Assembly: GCA_030512295.1 (NCBI GenBank)
Contig: JAULSR010000004.1
Coordinates: forward strand, 620,001-684,000
Direction: 5' to 3'
Source of the DNA: Bombardia bombarda
Lineage: Eukaryota > Ascomycota > Sordariomycetes > Sordariales > Lasiosphaeriaceae
Length of the DNA stretch: 64,000 bases
This document shows positions 11,682 through 22,463 of this stretch, piece after piece. Under the pieces are notes generated by a model. The model worked only from the letters and a program-made list of their open reading frames with translations, did not search any database and was not told where the DNA came from. Within the stretch, counting starts at the first letter, position 1, and each line of letters begins with the position of its first letter. Both the position numbers and the translations under genes were made by a program.

Positions 11682-13834
11682 TTTATTTGGTGTTTTGAGA
11701 TGAACTTGTTGTGGTAGTAGATAGAAGCACTGCTCCCTATATGTCGATAATGTCGAACTTTCGATCGAAGAAAAGCGAGGGGTATCAAAAAAGAGAAGCC
11801 AAAGAAGAAACCGACGAGATGAGATAGACGATGGAAAGAACAGACACAACAACAACGAAAGAGCTACCGAGTCAGTTAAAGCGTGAGATGGCGAGAGATA
11901 CCTATCAGCCTCGAAGGCGATCTTCCCCGATACTAATACCTTTTTTATTTGCAGTCCAGACTCTCGTCAACGGCTTTCCACAAGGCAGGCGGGCGGGCGC
12001 TTAACCGCCGCTGGTCTGACATTGCTTGGCTACCTACATATTGCACTCCAACACAACATAACAGCAGCACATACAGCACCACACAGAAGAAGTGGGTGAC
12101 GGCGCCGATCCCTCCATCTCCCACCATGGTGGTGTTTACTGGCCCATGTCCATGAAGAAGCGCGAATCAATGACAGAAGCCACCATGCACGACAGAACAA
12201 GACCCTTCGCAATTGCAAGTTGGTGCCCCGCTTGCATGCCCAAGGGCCCTCGAAATAGGCCACTGCTAGCACGGGATTGGCTGGTTCCTCAATGTGCCTG
12301 CAGATGAGCGATAGTGGCAGGGCGGTTGGAGGAAAGCAAGCAAGCAGCAGTGGGTGTGTGGTGTCTCGTCTTTGGCTGTCTTCGTTATAGGATGGGTGTG
12401 GAGGAGGGGGTGCACCGCGCTGGGGGGTCGGGATCGACGGCAACGAGCGAGCGAGCGCCAGCGGCACCTATGGACCCAAGCTCCTCGCCAAGCCCTCCGG
12501 CCTTATCCTACCCGGCGCTTAGCAGCCTTCAAAACAACCCAGCCACAATCATTTGAATCACCAAGCCAATCATGGGACAGTGAGATGTTTGGTTTCAAAG
12601 ACGTGCTAATGCAGTCGCTAGCGCCTGCGCTTCGGTACTTGGCCCGAATCCTTGATCCTAGCTCCCATCCATTTTGGCCTGGAGGGGACTCTGGGGCAGA
12701 GGAAGAAAAAGAGATGCTGCCTCTCGCGAATGGCGGCTAAGAGACAATTGGCGCCCATTGACCGACGAGAGAGAGCAAACGAGCCAACCTGCAGTACCTA
12801 TCTGGATGGATCCGTGAGGATGCGTCTTATTATCTTAACAGTGTCGATATAGGGCAGTCATGAAGTTCGCAAGAAAATCATTCATGCCCAAGAAAGAAAC
12901 TCCGGACAGATCAAAGTGAAAGACAGCCTTCATTTCGACCACATATCACCTGGAACAATCACCACATTTATAAACAGAACGATCTAATCACCATTAAAAG
13001 AAATCAGTCTCAATCTCGATACCTACCCCGGATCTCCATACCATGCCGCCATCCATGCACTCGTTCGGTCGGTCATCAGCACAAACAGCCAACCCACATA
13101 GATTATGAACCCCCCGCAGAGAGGAAAGGGTCTCAAATCCGGGTCCGAATTTGACCAACCAGGCGGCCTACCACCTACCTACCCTACACAGTAGGTCCAG
13201 TCATCGTCTCTTCCGAAGACAGGAGAGAGAGGGCATGCGTTCACATGTTTGCTCACACTCACATGAAAGAGGCCCCCGCACCGCACCGCAGCGGCGCAGA
13301 TGACAAGTTAAACTTCGCACTTTCTAACTTGGTAGCTTGATGGTGACGTGTAGTGCATTGCACATGAAATCTTCGCATCTCTTTAAATATCTCTCAAGAT
13401 TTTGCTTGTTTCTTTTAATTATTTTTGACATATTTTTTACATCTTTGTGTTCATCGTTTTCCCAATCCCGTCCAACAACCTTGGCTGTTCGTTCCCAGTG
13501 CCTGCCCTCCCGCTTTGGCGCTCGCACGCCTCATTCATCTTTTCTACCTTATGTACACCCACCAGTCGCCCGCCTCATTTAGGAGAGGAGGAGCAGAGAC
13601 CGCGCTACTTGTTCGTCTACGGGGTATATGTTCGACAACCAAGCCTTTGTCGTCTACGGGGAGAGCAAGATAATCACACCTCTTTTCTCCCCTCTCCGCC
13701 AAGACTTTAGTTGTTCTTCTCTCCTCTTCCCGTCTTTCATTCACCTCACTCCCCCTCACTACTCATATAGTCTGATCATCCCCTCATCATCATCATAACA
13801 ACATCCTAAGCCCTCACTCACACACTCCCACTCT
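11682..13834. other. Intergenic, no gene seen
   Basis: This spacer contains the promoter side of the tetraspan gene (from 11682) and the 3' side of the LCAT-like gene (to 13834). The 13.4-13.8 kb part is strongly pyrimidine-rich on the + strand. Open frames here are short, overlapping and without domains. Confidence 0.55.
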
Positions 13835-16710
13835 TCAAAACCCCCGCCCCGCCCCCATCCCAATCCCCTTCCTTCTCCCCCTCACCACCGCCTCCAGCGC
13901 CCTCCCGACCGCGGCCAAATCCCCCAGCAGCGTGACGTGCCCCCGATCCGTGCAGATCCTCCCATCCTTCACAAGCTCATACCCCTGGGGAAGCATCGAC
14001 TCGCGCGCCAGCACCACGCCGTCCCCGCTGCGAAACACCAGGTCGTCGTACGCGTCCGCGCACGCGATGCCCTCGGCGCCGGCCACACGCGCCGCGTACA
14101 CCGTCGGTATGTCCTTGGCGTAGATGACGCCCAGCGGCGGGTACGCGTTGGCCTCTTGGTGCGCCGGCGCGTGCGCGAGCTCCGAGCGGAATTTCTTGGT
14201 CTCGGCCAGCGTCCGGCGGAGGTATGCCATGTTGCGCACCTGCTGGTCCGCCGTTGTGCTGCTGTTGCTATCCAAGCCATTCGATGATGGGCTGCTGACG
14301 GGCATGGACTGCGTGCGCGCGTCTCGATAGGCGCCACCGCTGCCGCTGCCATTCCCACTGGACCCCGCAGCCATCTGGGGGGCCAGCGTCCTGTCTTTAA
14401 AATTGTTGGCCAGGTCTACCCCCCAGTAGTGTTGGTTATCCTTTTGTGATGATTCGGCGCCGGCGGCGTTGGGTCCCCTTTTTTGCAAGCTCGAGCTCCG
14501 GTTGCGAAGCGGAAGACTTGGCAGCGATTCGGAGAGGCCCAGGAGGGAGGTGAAGGTGCTGCTCCGCAACAACGGCGGGTGCACCGGCTCGCCGATGCAC
14601 GGGCACAGGCGATACTTGACCCAGTCGTCGATGTTGTAAAAGTCGACCGGGTACTCCTCCTTGGTGACCTTGTCGATGAAGCAGAAGCCGTCCTCTGGCA
14701 GAAAGGCAAAAGTCGTCCGCAGAGAGAAATGTACCTGCGCAGTCAGGACCTTCTCGTTCAGAAGGACAGCATCACCATTCCTGAGCGGCCCCAGGATGTT
14801 TATACACCGCTGCGGAACACCGGCATATACGATTCCTGCAAACAGCTCGGGACGCATATTCACAGCATGTCGGGTGATGAGACCGCCGAGACTATGCGAT
14901 ATGACCCAGGCGCCCCTCTGCGCGACCGGGACACCGGGCTGGTTCGAGGGGAGCTTCTCGAGAAACTGGATCAGCCTGCGAGACAGGAGGTGGGGGCTGA
15001 GCCGCCAGTCGTAGCCAAAGTCATGGACCCTGAGCTTGCCTGTCCGGGCGTTGTCGCATTCCCTCAGCTTCTTAAAGAGCCGCCTCGATATATCCACGGG
15101 ACCGATATTCTGCAGCATGCCCGAAGCGAATATGTGCTCTTCCATCCTCTCCTCGTCCTCGGGCTCCAACCCGACCTCCATGTTCACCTTGCGTATATTC
15201 AGCCCAACCTTGACGGGGACCCACAGCTGCCGAAAGGGCGGATGTGCCGATCGGAGTATCGAGCCTCTGTACCCTCCCATGACCACAATGTCTCCTGTCA
15301 GTGATTCGAGGACGAGGTCCAAGGGGGGTACACCATCCTTATTATCTACCCGCTGGCCGCTCTTCAAGGGGCTTGGCCGATAGCCATTCACTTGGGGTTC
15401 TCCAGAAGACGACCCAACCGCCTTTTTCAGAGGTGCATTCAAGATATCTACTTGTCGTTAGCTCACTTGCTACTATAGAGATTTACTACCTGTCTGGGAT
15501 ACGGAACATGGGAAGAGCACGTACTTGGAAATTGTGGCATCTTAAACAAGGGTCCATCCCAGCTGTCTTTGATAGCCTTGAATCTGGAATTGACCTGTTC
15601 TCTGATGTTGACGAAGCGGTCATCGTCGCCGAGGGAAGAAACACGCGACAACGAATGATACAGGAGAGAATCATCAGACGTTGACTTGCGCAGGGCAGCA
15701 TACGAAAGCCGAGACGACTGCGGCCGAGGTGAGGCTTGTTTTCCAGTCTCGGGCGCAAAGGAGTGGCCATTTTGTGAAGATAATTGGTCATTATCTGTGG
15801 TGTACTCCTGAGACAGTTCCCTACTGTTGACGGCGGCGCGGTCCCAGAAAGATGGCGAGAGCGATTTATGGGACTGTGTTACCGAATCATCCTTCTGCGA
15901 CGAGCTCAACGAAAAGAAGGAGGGCGTATGAATCGAGATTGACGGCATTGACGGCAGGGCCTTAGATAGCCTCTTCAGAGCATTCTCACTGACCGACGAC
16001 GAGCGCTGGTGCCTCGAAGACGCATGGCCTCCTCCAAAGACAGCAGACATTGATGACATCGCCATCCTTGACGTCGTCGGACCCGTGATGATTAATTGCT
16101 TCGGGCCAGCCTGCCATGGCGTAGGCAACCGGAACTCTGAAGAATGTTGAGAAGGTTGAACTTGGCCCGAGGTCCAGCTCCTGTCTCTGGGCGTGAGGTT
16201 GGGTCTGGTGGTGGTGGTGGTGGTGGTGGTGGTGCTGGCTTTGACTGGGGCTCTGCAAGGGGGCAGACGCCCGTCATAGGCCATATCGCCGTTGCCTACC
16301 ACGTCCCTTGGCGGCACGGAATGCTGACCCGAGTCGGTACCAGGATCCAGCATGTCGAAAAAGCCGCCGCCAGGTCGCTTGTCCATTGCTGCTGCCCTCT
16401 CGGCGGCAGGCGTCTTGGGCAGGGTGAGACGCGTGGCCATTGGGCTGATGGCCGGCTGGATGAAGGACTGGGCATCGTCTTGGTCGCCGTAGAAATCGTA
16501 GTCGTCGGCAGCGGCTCCGTCTGACGGTTGCGAGTGAGCCTCGCCCTCGCCCCTGCCCTCTTCGGTAGTAGGGGGGACAGCACCGCCCAGTTCAAAATGT
16601 AGCCGGTCCGATTCAGGCCATGGCGCCGTATCCGAATCCGAAGCTGAGAGTCTGCTATCCAGGTCCATGTTCATACCAGCCGGCACTGCATGTTCAAGGG
16701 TGGCAGCCAT
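13835..16710 (-). CDS. LCAT-like alpha/beta-hydrolase with long N-terminal extension
   Basis: Two exons, 16710-15525 and 15447-13835, give 932 residues; the splice joins CCA A|AT ATC between GTACGT and AAGTAG. Residues 1 to about 395 are Ser/Pro/Thr-rich and probably disordered, with a Thr run encoded by a GGT/ACC repeat and a segment KSTSDDSLLYHSLSRVSSLG that looks like a phosphorylation-prone regulatory stretch. The second half starts with a strand region (DIVVMGGYRGS), then FGYDWRLSP, then the nucleophile elbow VISHSLGG (Ser near residue 581), as in lecithin:cholesterol acyltransferase/PDAT relatives. A plausible Asp (SGDGVV) and His (RGHVTLLGD) near the C-terminus complete a Ser-Asp-His triad. 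It probably acts on phospholipids or sterol/acylglycerol esters, but the substrate is not inferable. No signal peptide or clear membrane segment is visible, unlike secreted LCAT or ER PDAT. Confidence 0.87.
16205..16234. repeat. GGT/ACC trinucleotide repeat inside coding sequence
   Basis: About nine tandem GGT units on the + strand encode a Thr run in the disordered N-terminal part of the LCAT-like hydrolase on the - strand. Such a run is likely to vary in length between strains. Confidence 0.85.
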
Positions 16711-18530
16711 GTCAAGGGACGATATTGGAGACGATGCATCAGAGGCACTCGGGCTTCACCACGGTGTGTCAACAGCAGTGGGTGGTGGGTGACCAGATAT
16801 GCCCGAGGCCAAGATATGTGTGTAGGTCAGGTAGGGAGGTAGACCTAGTAGAAGGTACGTAAGGCAGGCACTGTGCAGGGCAGGTAGGTAGGTGGTATGG
16901 AGTAGATAGGATGTATGAATACGCGGAAACACCGGCTTCTCCGGGAGAAGAGAGGGGTGGTTAATTGTAGGCCAGGAAAGGCTGACGGGCTGAGGCGATT
17001 CAATCAGGCAGTTCGTAGTTGGTGCTAGGATGGCTGCTAGGTATAGACGGGTATCCGTTGTATTTCGTAGGGATGCTAGCATCCAATTCCAGGAACTGCT
17101 GGAGCTCTTCAGACAATCATTACACGCCGGTCATGCGAAGGGCTCCACCTCTCCATCGATCGCTCTGTCAAGCCAAAGCGCCACATGAGTTGTTGGGCAC
17201 CTACGTAATTAGTACTGAGGCACTGTGCAGGGCCCGTAGGTGTACTATAGGTGATCAAGGGACCACAGAAGAGACTTGAGTCTAGACTTAGTAGCAAGGG
17301 ATGGTAAGGCAGTCCGAGATGTGCTACGCGGATTGTATGTGTTGGTGGTGCGAAAAAGCGACGGAAACAGTCTTTGTCAATGACGCCGCTCGCGAATTCA
17401 GGGCCCGGTCTGCCGGTCTCACCCTCACCCAACTCACTCCGCCACACTGCTAGCGAACGCTGGCTGGGTTGTCTAGTTCAGCTCTTCGATAGGCTGTTGA
17501 CAGCCCAATCGCAAGGATGGAAGCTGCGGCTTTCAACCACACGCGGTTGTGGCTTTGCTTGTTTAAAAGGTCTTTCCTGATTCGACGGGGAACCTGAATA
17601 CCGTCGGGAAGGCAGCAACATAAGAAAGCGCCCTTCGAGTCCTGGACCCCTGCCAAGCTTGCCGCATGTTGCACCAAGCCGATCCTCGATCTGATCATGG
17701 GGAAAGAAGCCATTATCACCAACAAACCACTATTGCGCACGTAAGATTGTTTCGATAGATGAAAGTTAAAACATTATGTAAATCAGGAAAGTAAGACATC
17801 AACTGATAACTCCGACTGGGAAAACAAAAACGGTCTGACCAATAGACGCATAAAGAAACATGCGACGTCACCGGGATGCAAGCAGCCAGCGACACTCGTT
17901 TAACAGAACCATGGTCTCGAATCTCTTTGAGTCCATGGACGACTCGGTTATTTTGGGGTAAGACTCGTTGTAAAAATACTAAATAGTAACACTACAAACG
18001 ATTTCGAGCCGTTTGGTGCCGCAGCATGTGAGAGAGAGAACCATGTCGCGGCAAGTGCTTCGTAGCGGGGCCTCGCTACTGAAGTAGCTGGCAAGTAAGA
18101 GGGAGGAATAAGATCGTTACAGTTATGCTTTCGAACGCAATATTGGTGTTAAAAAGTCGCTTGCTGTCTGGATATGAATTGAGCGTCGTATATTCTGTTG
18201 CCCGGTCCATTCTGTGGACGAGAACAGGCGGTTTGCCAGCATTAAAAGGTAAAAGAGTTTAAAGCTTGAAGTCACTCGTTGGAATTGAACAATGGACGCT
18301 TGACCCGTCTCCTGTCTGACCCAAAATGGCACGTCATGTGATTTGGCACGCCCCACTATCCGCGCAGCTCGGTCGTGAGCCGCGCCAAGGCTACTAGCAG
18401 CACCTCACCACCATTGACCATTGAACTTGTTGAAGCTTGTCAATTCGGATCGCCGTCGACGACTGCAACCCGCCAATTCCACAAACACCATACCCGATCA
18501 AAGAAGGCTCGCCTGTCACTGTCGGTCAAG
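16711..18530. other. Intergenic, no gene seen
   Basis: The spacer between the LCAT-like gene (start at 16710, reading left) and the NDUFB4-type gene (start at 18531, reading right) is a divergent promoter region of 1.8 kb. It has GTAGGTAGG tracts at 16830-16890. A 96-codon open frame at 17450-17740 on the - strand has no recognised domain and I do not call it. Confidence 0.5.
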
Positions 18531-19095
18531 ATGGCTGGGCTTAAACACTACAGTTCGTTTCCCCTACTAGCAATACCCAATTGGCCCAATTGCGGGCTTC
18601 ATAACATCCCCATGATCCATCCCCCCTTCTGTAACGAATGCGCCTTGCTAACACTACCCTCGCAGAGATGGCGCTGGACCCGGCCATTGTTCGGCTAGGC
18701 GGTATGTCGAGTTTTTCTTCCCCATGAACGTACCGATTTACATGGCCCTTCGAGGGAATACCACAATACGAACGAACGATGGGGGGAGCTGGTTGGCTGT
18801 CAGTCTAAGCGATGAATCGAAGGCATCTAACGAGAGTCTGTGATGCGCGCAGTCATGAACTCCAACCGCTACAAGTACTTCAGGTGGACAAAGAGGACCG
18901 CCTGGATCAATGTTGTCTTCGTTGGAATCATCCCTGGCATCGTTGGCTACTTGGCATATACCACAGACGTGAGTGTTGCTGCTACTTCCTCCCTTAACTG
19001 GAAACCTGTGAGCTGACGCTCTGTTCTGTCTGGATTTGTAGGGCAAGTGGGATCTACGGGCGAAGCGGAGAGGCGACCTCATCTCCGAGTACTAA
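18531..19095 (+). CDS. Mitochondrial complex I accessory subunit, NDUFB4/B15 type
   Basis: A 75-residue protein is split over four exons: 18531-18552, 18666-18701, 18853-18968 and 19042-19095 (228 nt). It begins MAGLKHYKMALDPAIVRLG, then RYKYFRWTKRTAWINVVFVG, one membrane helix (VVFVGIIPGIVGYLAY) and a basic tail KWDLRAKRRGDLISEY. The pattern of 'DPA.. RW', one transmembrane helix and C-terminal charged tail matches the B15 subunit (human NDUFB4, Yarrowia NB5M), a single-span subunit of the distal membrane arm of NADH:ubiquinone oxidoreductase. Intron 1 uses a weak donor GTTCGT; introns 2 and 3 use GTATGT and GTGAGT. The gene is convergent with SAP18 370 nt downstream. Confidence 0.87.
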
Positions 19096-19465
19096 GGGGC
19101 TGTTGGAATGATGGGAATGATGGGCGTAGAAGTGTACATAGGGAGCGGACGTCCTGCAAGACAGCGGGATATATCACCCCTGGAGGGCTGAGCCTATACT
19201 TCTCTGAAAGAAAGAAATCACTGCGCGTTTTTAAAACAGTTCCCGCCCGCTATTATGATGAAAACCTCCAAAACTCGCATGTCATACACCATGAGATATT
19301 CGACCGATCTGCCTAAAGGACGCCTTACAGTTCTTCTTTGATATATCGCCGGCCATCGATCTCCATATCACAATCCCACTCGACACTTGCTCCCATATCG
19401 CGCACAGGCGAAAGCCGTCCAAAGCTATCCTCCTCTCTCCACAGACTACTGCCACGGCCGATCTT
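19096..19465. other. Convergent intergenic spacer
   Basis: The 370 bases hold the 3' ends of the NDUFB4-type gene (+) and of SAP18 (-). No other feature is visible. Confidence 0.6.
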
Positions 19466-20389
19466 CTATCTCGCCCCGCGGCCAGACCCCATGTGAGGCT
19501 CGGGCAATCTCTCACCTCTCCTCCACTCTCCATCCGGCACGTTGTCTCTACCACCGCGACGGTCCCTGTCTGCATATCTCCCGCCACCACCGCCACCACC
19601 CCGAGGATATACATCCCGCCCTCTCGTTCGCCCACCTCCTGTTCTACCACCACCACCATGCCAACCCCCATCATGATCCCACCTCTGAGAGCTCAACCCC
19701 CAAGCAGACGCCGACGCCCCCTTGCTACCCTCATTCCCCCCAGCCGCAGCCGCTGCCTTCCGCCCATCAACCTTCAGCGCCCCTACCGCACTAGCAGACA
19801 CTACCTCCCCCGTAACCTCTGACGGCGGGAGAATCGCACAGCTGACACAGTCGCCAACCACGAACTTTACGTCGTTGAGTGTTTTAGCACCGTCATCACT
19901 GCTACCCACAGCATCGTCGCTGTCCTCCTTCTTCACCCCGACCCCGCCCATCGTCACGTCCTCGTCGTTGTCGTCAGCAGCCCCCGGCCCGCCACCTCCA
20001 ATCACCACGCTGCCCAGATCCTTGGCCACGTACCGCGGCGGACCACCGCGCGTGTCGGCGAATATGAGGCGGAACACGAGGCGCGTGCCGATGGCCGGGG
20101 AGGGCAAGATGGGGGGCTGTGTGACCGCGGCGGCGAGGTGGTGGGCAAGCTCGGTGAGGGTGCATGTCTTCCATGTGTAGATGTGTATGTGAAGGGGGAG
20201 GGATGGGGAGGTAAACTCCTCTGGTCTGGGTTCTGTCAATATGTGGCTAGGTTTGGGTAGATAGCCCCAGGCAGGAAGAGAAACACACCTGTGGAATGAG
20301 CCAGTGCGGTAGAAGAGCTTTAGCAAGAAGGGCGTTGTCGGCTCGTCGTCTTTTGAGAGATCTGGTGGTGGTGGTGGAGACGACGCCAT
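19466..20389 (-). CDS. sap18: SAP18, Sin3-associated/ASAP-complex protein with RGG tail
   Basis: SAP18 is an 18-kDa ubiquitin-like-fold subunit associated with Sin3 histone deacetylase and with the exon-junction ASAP complex. Two exons, 20389-20289 and 20225-19466, give 286 residues. The SAP18 core is PFLLKLFYRTGSFHR|PEEF, then LPLHIHIYTWKTCTLTELAH, RLVFRLIFADTRGG, VAKDLGSV and, after an acidic insert, VVGDCVSCAILPP. The 63-nt intron is in frame and free of stops; removing it restores the FHRPEEF junction. The C-terminal 80 residues are Gly/Arg-rich with several RGG/RG repeats (RTGGGRTRGRD, YPRGGGG), suggesting RNA binding. The ATG at 20389 has context ATCATGGCG; an in-frame upstream ATG would add about 19 residues. 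It is divergent from prp18. Confidence 0.9.
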   Translation of the reverse strand: MASSPPPPPDLSKDDEPTTPFLLKLFYRTGSFHRCVSLPAWGYLPKPSHILTEPRPEEFTSPSLPLHIHIYTWKTCTLTELAHHLAAAVTQPPILPSPAIGTRLVFRLIFADTRGGPPRYVAKDLGSVVIGGGGPGAADDNDEDVTMGGVGVKKEDSDDAVGSSDDGAKTLNDVKFVVGDCVSCAILPPSEVTGEVVSASAVGALKVDGRKAAAAAGGNEGSKGASASAWGLSSQRWDHDGGWHGGGGRTGGGRTRGRDVYPRGGGGGGGRYADRDRRGGRDNVPDGEWRRGERLPEPHMGSGRGAR

Positions 20390-21059
20390 GATGACTGATG
20401 GTGCAGATATGCGAGATGATGTGTGGTTTGCTCCTGAGTTAATCAAGTATGTTGGTGTAGGCGGACCGCGATGTTAATAGTTGAATAAGAGATTCGATGA
20501 TTTGCTAATAAGGACAAGTACGTTGCTGCAGCTGGGTATTACAAACGGGCACTCGACATGGTGCAATTATGCGGCTTACATGCAGTAGTCAGTGTTAAAA
20601 GAATCAACCTATGATTGAAACAATCGAAGCTAAGATGGTGAATAGTGAAATGAGTCTCAAATAAACCAAAGTTGTTTCCACCGTTTGAATCCGTATAACT
20701 GGAAGGTACGGTATAGGTACATCAAACTCCCGTGGGTGGGCAGCACCCCAAGGAATCGGGCAAGCTCAGCCGCTGGGTACACCGAGGGAGTTACGTTCGT
20801 ATTTGTGGCGCTTTCCTGCCCCATAACAGTGCTGGGGCCCCTGCGTCATCAGCGGCTCAGCTCAGTGGGCCAAAAATTCGGCGGAACCTCGACGGCTGCT
20901 TCCCGGAGCCCTGTGATCGACTTCCCGTCTTTTCTATCCACCTACACGTGGTGGACATCAAGCATCATTCCGTATCTCAGCCTTGCGGGTCGTATCAGCA
21001 AAAACAAAACGAGAACAAACAATTTCATAAAGGAAAAGGAGACAACAGGGACAGGCAAG
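20390..21059. other. Divergent promoter region, SAP18/prp18
   Basis: About 670 bases separate the start codons of SAP18 (-) and prp18 (+), so both promoters lie here. The frame of prp18 stays open upstream of its ATG from 20685, but that sequence contains no conserved residues and is taken as leader. No TATA-like or other defined element is convincing. Confidence 0.6.
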
Positions 21060-22241
21060 ATGGATTTCGCCGCCCTCATGGCAAAGGAAATCGCCAAGGC
21101 GAAGGGCCCCTCGACGACGAAGACAACCACAAACACAACCACAACCACAACCACAACCACAACAGCAAAGATACCGACAGAACCCACACCAGACTCAAAC
21201 AAACCCGCCACCACCGCCGCCCCCAAATTCATCAGCCGCCGCGAGGCAGAAGAAGCCCGCAAGGCAGCCTACCTAGCCGAGCAGAAAGCCCTCGAGGAAG
21301 AGCGCGCCGCCCGGGCAGCAGCCAAGCGCAAGCGCGAGGAGGACGCCGCCGAAGAGTCCAAAGCGCGCGAGGAGAAGCGCCAGCGACTAGCCGGAGAGAG
21401 CCGCGCCCGGCGCGAGGCCAAGCAAGCCGAGGAAGAACGACTGCGGCGCAAACGCCTCGGCCTCCCTGAGCTGCCTCCCCCCGGCGCCGACGACGGCTCC
21501 TCCGCCGCCAACGCCCACGACAGCGCCGACGACGACACCGATGGCGAAGAAGACGTGCCCGAGCCCGAGCTATCCTCCAAGCTGCGCGCCCTCGGCGAGC
21601 CGGCGACCCTCTTCGGCGAAACCCACGCCCTGAAGCTGCGGCGGTTCCGGCGCGTCAGCGGGGGCGTGACGGTGCCGACGGGTCCCATCATGACGACGCT
21701 CGCGCCGGTCGAGGAGAAGAAGATGAAGATGCCGAGCGCCGTGCCGCCCATCTCGGACCGCAAGGCGCGGCGCTACCTGTACCGCCAGCTGGCGTCCTAC
21801 TTCAACATGGTGCTGCGCGAGTGGGAGATTGCGCTGGCCAAGGAGAACAACACGGACACGTTTGCCGGCCAGGCGGCCGCCAACGCCATGATCTCGAGCA
21901 AGGAGACCATGAAGCCGCTGTTCCGCAAGTTCGAAAAGGGCGGCCTGGACGAGAGCATCCTCGAGGCCGTGGTCGAGATTGTGCTAGCCGCGCAGGAGCG
22001 CCGCTATGTCGACGCCAACGATGGGTATCTGCGGCTGAGCATCGGCAAGGCGGCGTGGCCCATTGGTGTAACCATGGTTGGTATCCACGAGAGAAGCGCG
22101 CGCGAGAAGCTGCACGATGGAGAAAAGGGGCATATTATGGGTGGCGAGGTCACGCGCAAGTATCTGCAGAGCATCAAGAGGTGCTTGACGTTTGCGCAGG
22201 TTCGGTGGCCGCCGGAGGATATACGGCAGTTGATGGGTTAG
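21060..22241 (+). CDS. prp18: Pre-mRNA splicing factor Prp18
   Basis: Prp18 acts in the second catalytic step of splicing with Slu7 and the U5 snRNP, helping 3' splice-site docking. The gene is a single exon of 393 residues. Residues 1-220 are low-complexity and charged: MDFAALMAKEIAKAKG, a Thr run from ACAACC repeats (about 21121-21170), and a long Glu/Arg/Ala-rich probable helix with RRKRLGLPELPP. The conserved Prp18 domain follows from about residue 240 with RKARRYLYRQL, FNMVLREWE, KPLFRKFEKGGLDESILEAV, the loop NDGYLRLSIGKAAWPIGVTMVGIHERSAREKL and the C-terminal TRKYLQSIKRCLTFAQ. I chose the ATG at 21060 because it starts the MDFAALMAKEI motif usual for fungal Prp18. It is convergent with CSN1. 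Confidence 0.95.
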   Translation: MDFAALMAKEIAKAKGPSTTKTTTNTTTTTTTTTTAKIPTEPTPDSNKPATTAAPKFISRREAEEARKAAYLAEQKALEEERAARAAAKRKREEDAAEESKAREEKRQRLAGESRARREAKQAEEERLRRKRLGLPELPPPGADDGSSAANAHDSADDDTDGEEDVPEPELSSKLRALGEPATLFGETHALKLRRFRRVSGGVTVPTGPIMTTLAPVEEKKMKMPSAVPPISDRKARRYLYRQLASYFNMVLREWEIALAKENNTDTFAGQAAANAMISSKETMKPLFRKFEKGGLDESILEAVVEIVLAAQERRYVDANDGYLRLSIGKAAWPIGVTMVGIHERSAREKLHDGEKGHIMGGEVTRKYLQSIKRCLTFAQVRWPPEDIRQLMG

Positions 22242-22463
22242 AAGGGAAATAAGAGTAAGATAGCAAAGAAAATGATAATTAAGCGGGCTTTAATTCATGA
22301 CGCAGTTACTGCTTTGTACTGCCCGTGAGACCAAAAGGCCGTCTAGTTCTGTATGTCTCCCCACCATCCATCCCCTGGGGAATTTTCCCCAGAATAATGT
22401 AGTAATGAAAGACTCCAAGTCATCAGATTCCGTATCTTGGTCCGCAAGAATAGACCTATCTCG

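Noticed and set aside
14483..15304. 273-codon frame on the + strand opposite the LCAT-like gene
   Set aside because: Antisense shadow of a well-supported hydrolase exon, without domain features.
17450..17740. 96-codon frame (-) between the LCAT-like and NDUFB4-type genes
   Set aside because: No recognisable family and no coding-type neighbours; insufficient support.
20685..21059. In-frame upstream extension of prp18
   Set aside because: The frame is open but the MDFAALMAKEI start at 21060 matches fungal Prp18 openings; the extension has leader-like composition.
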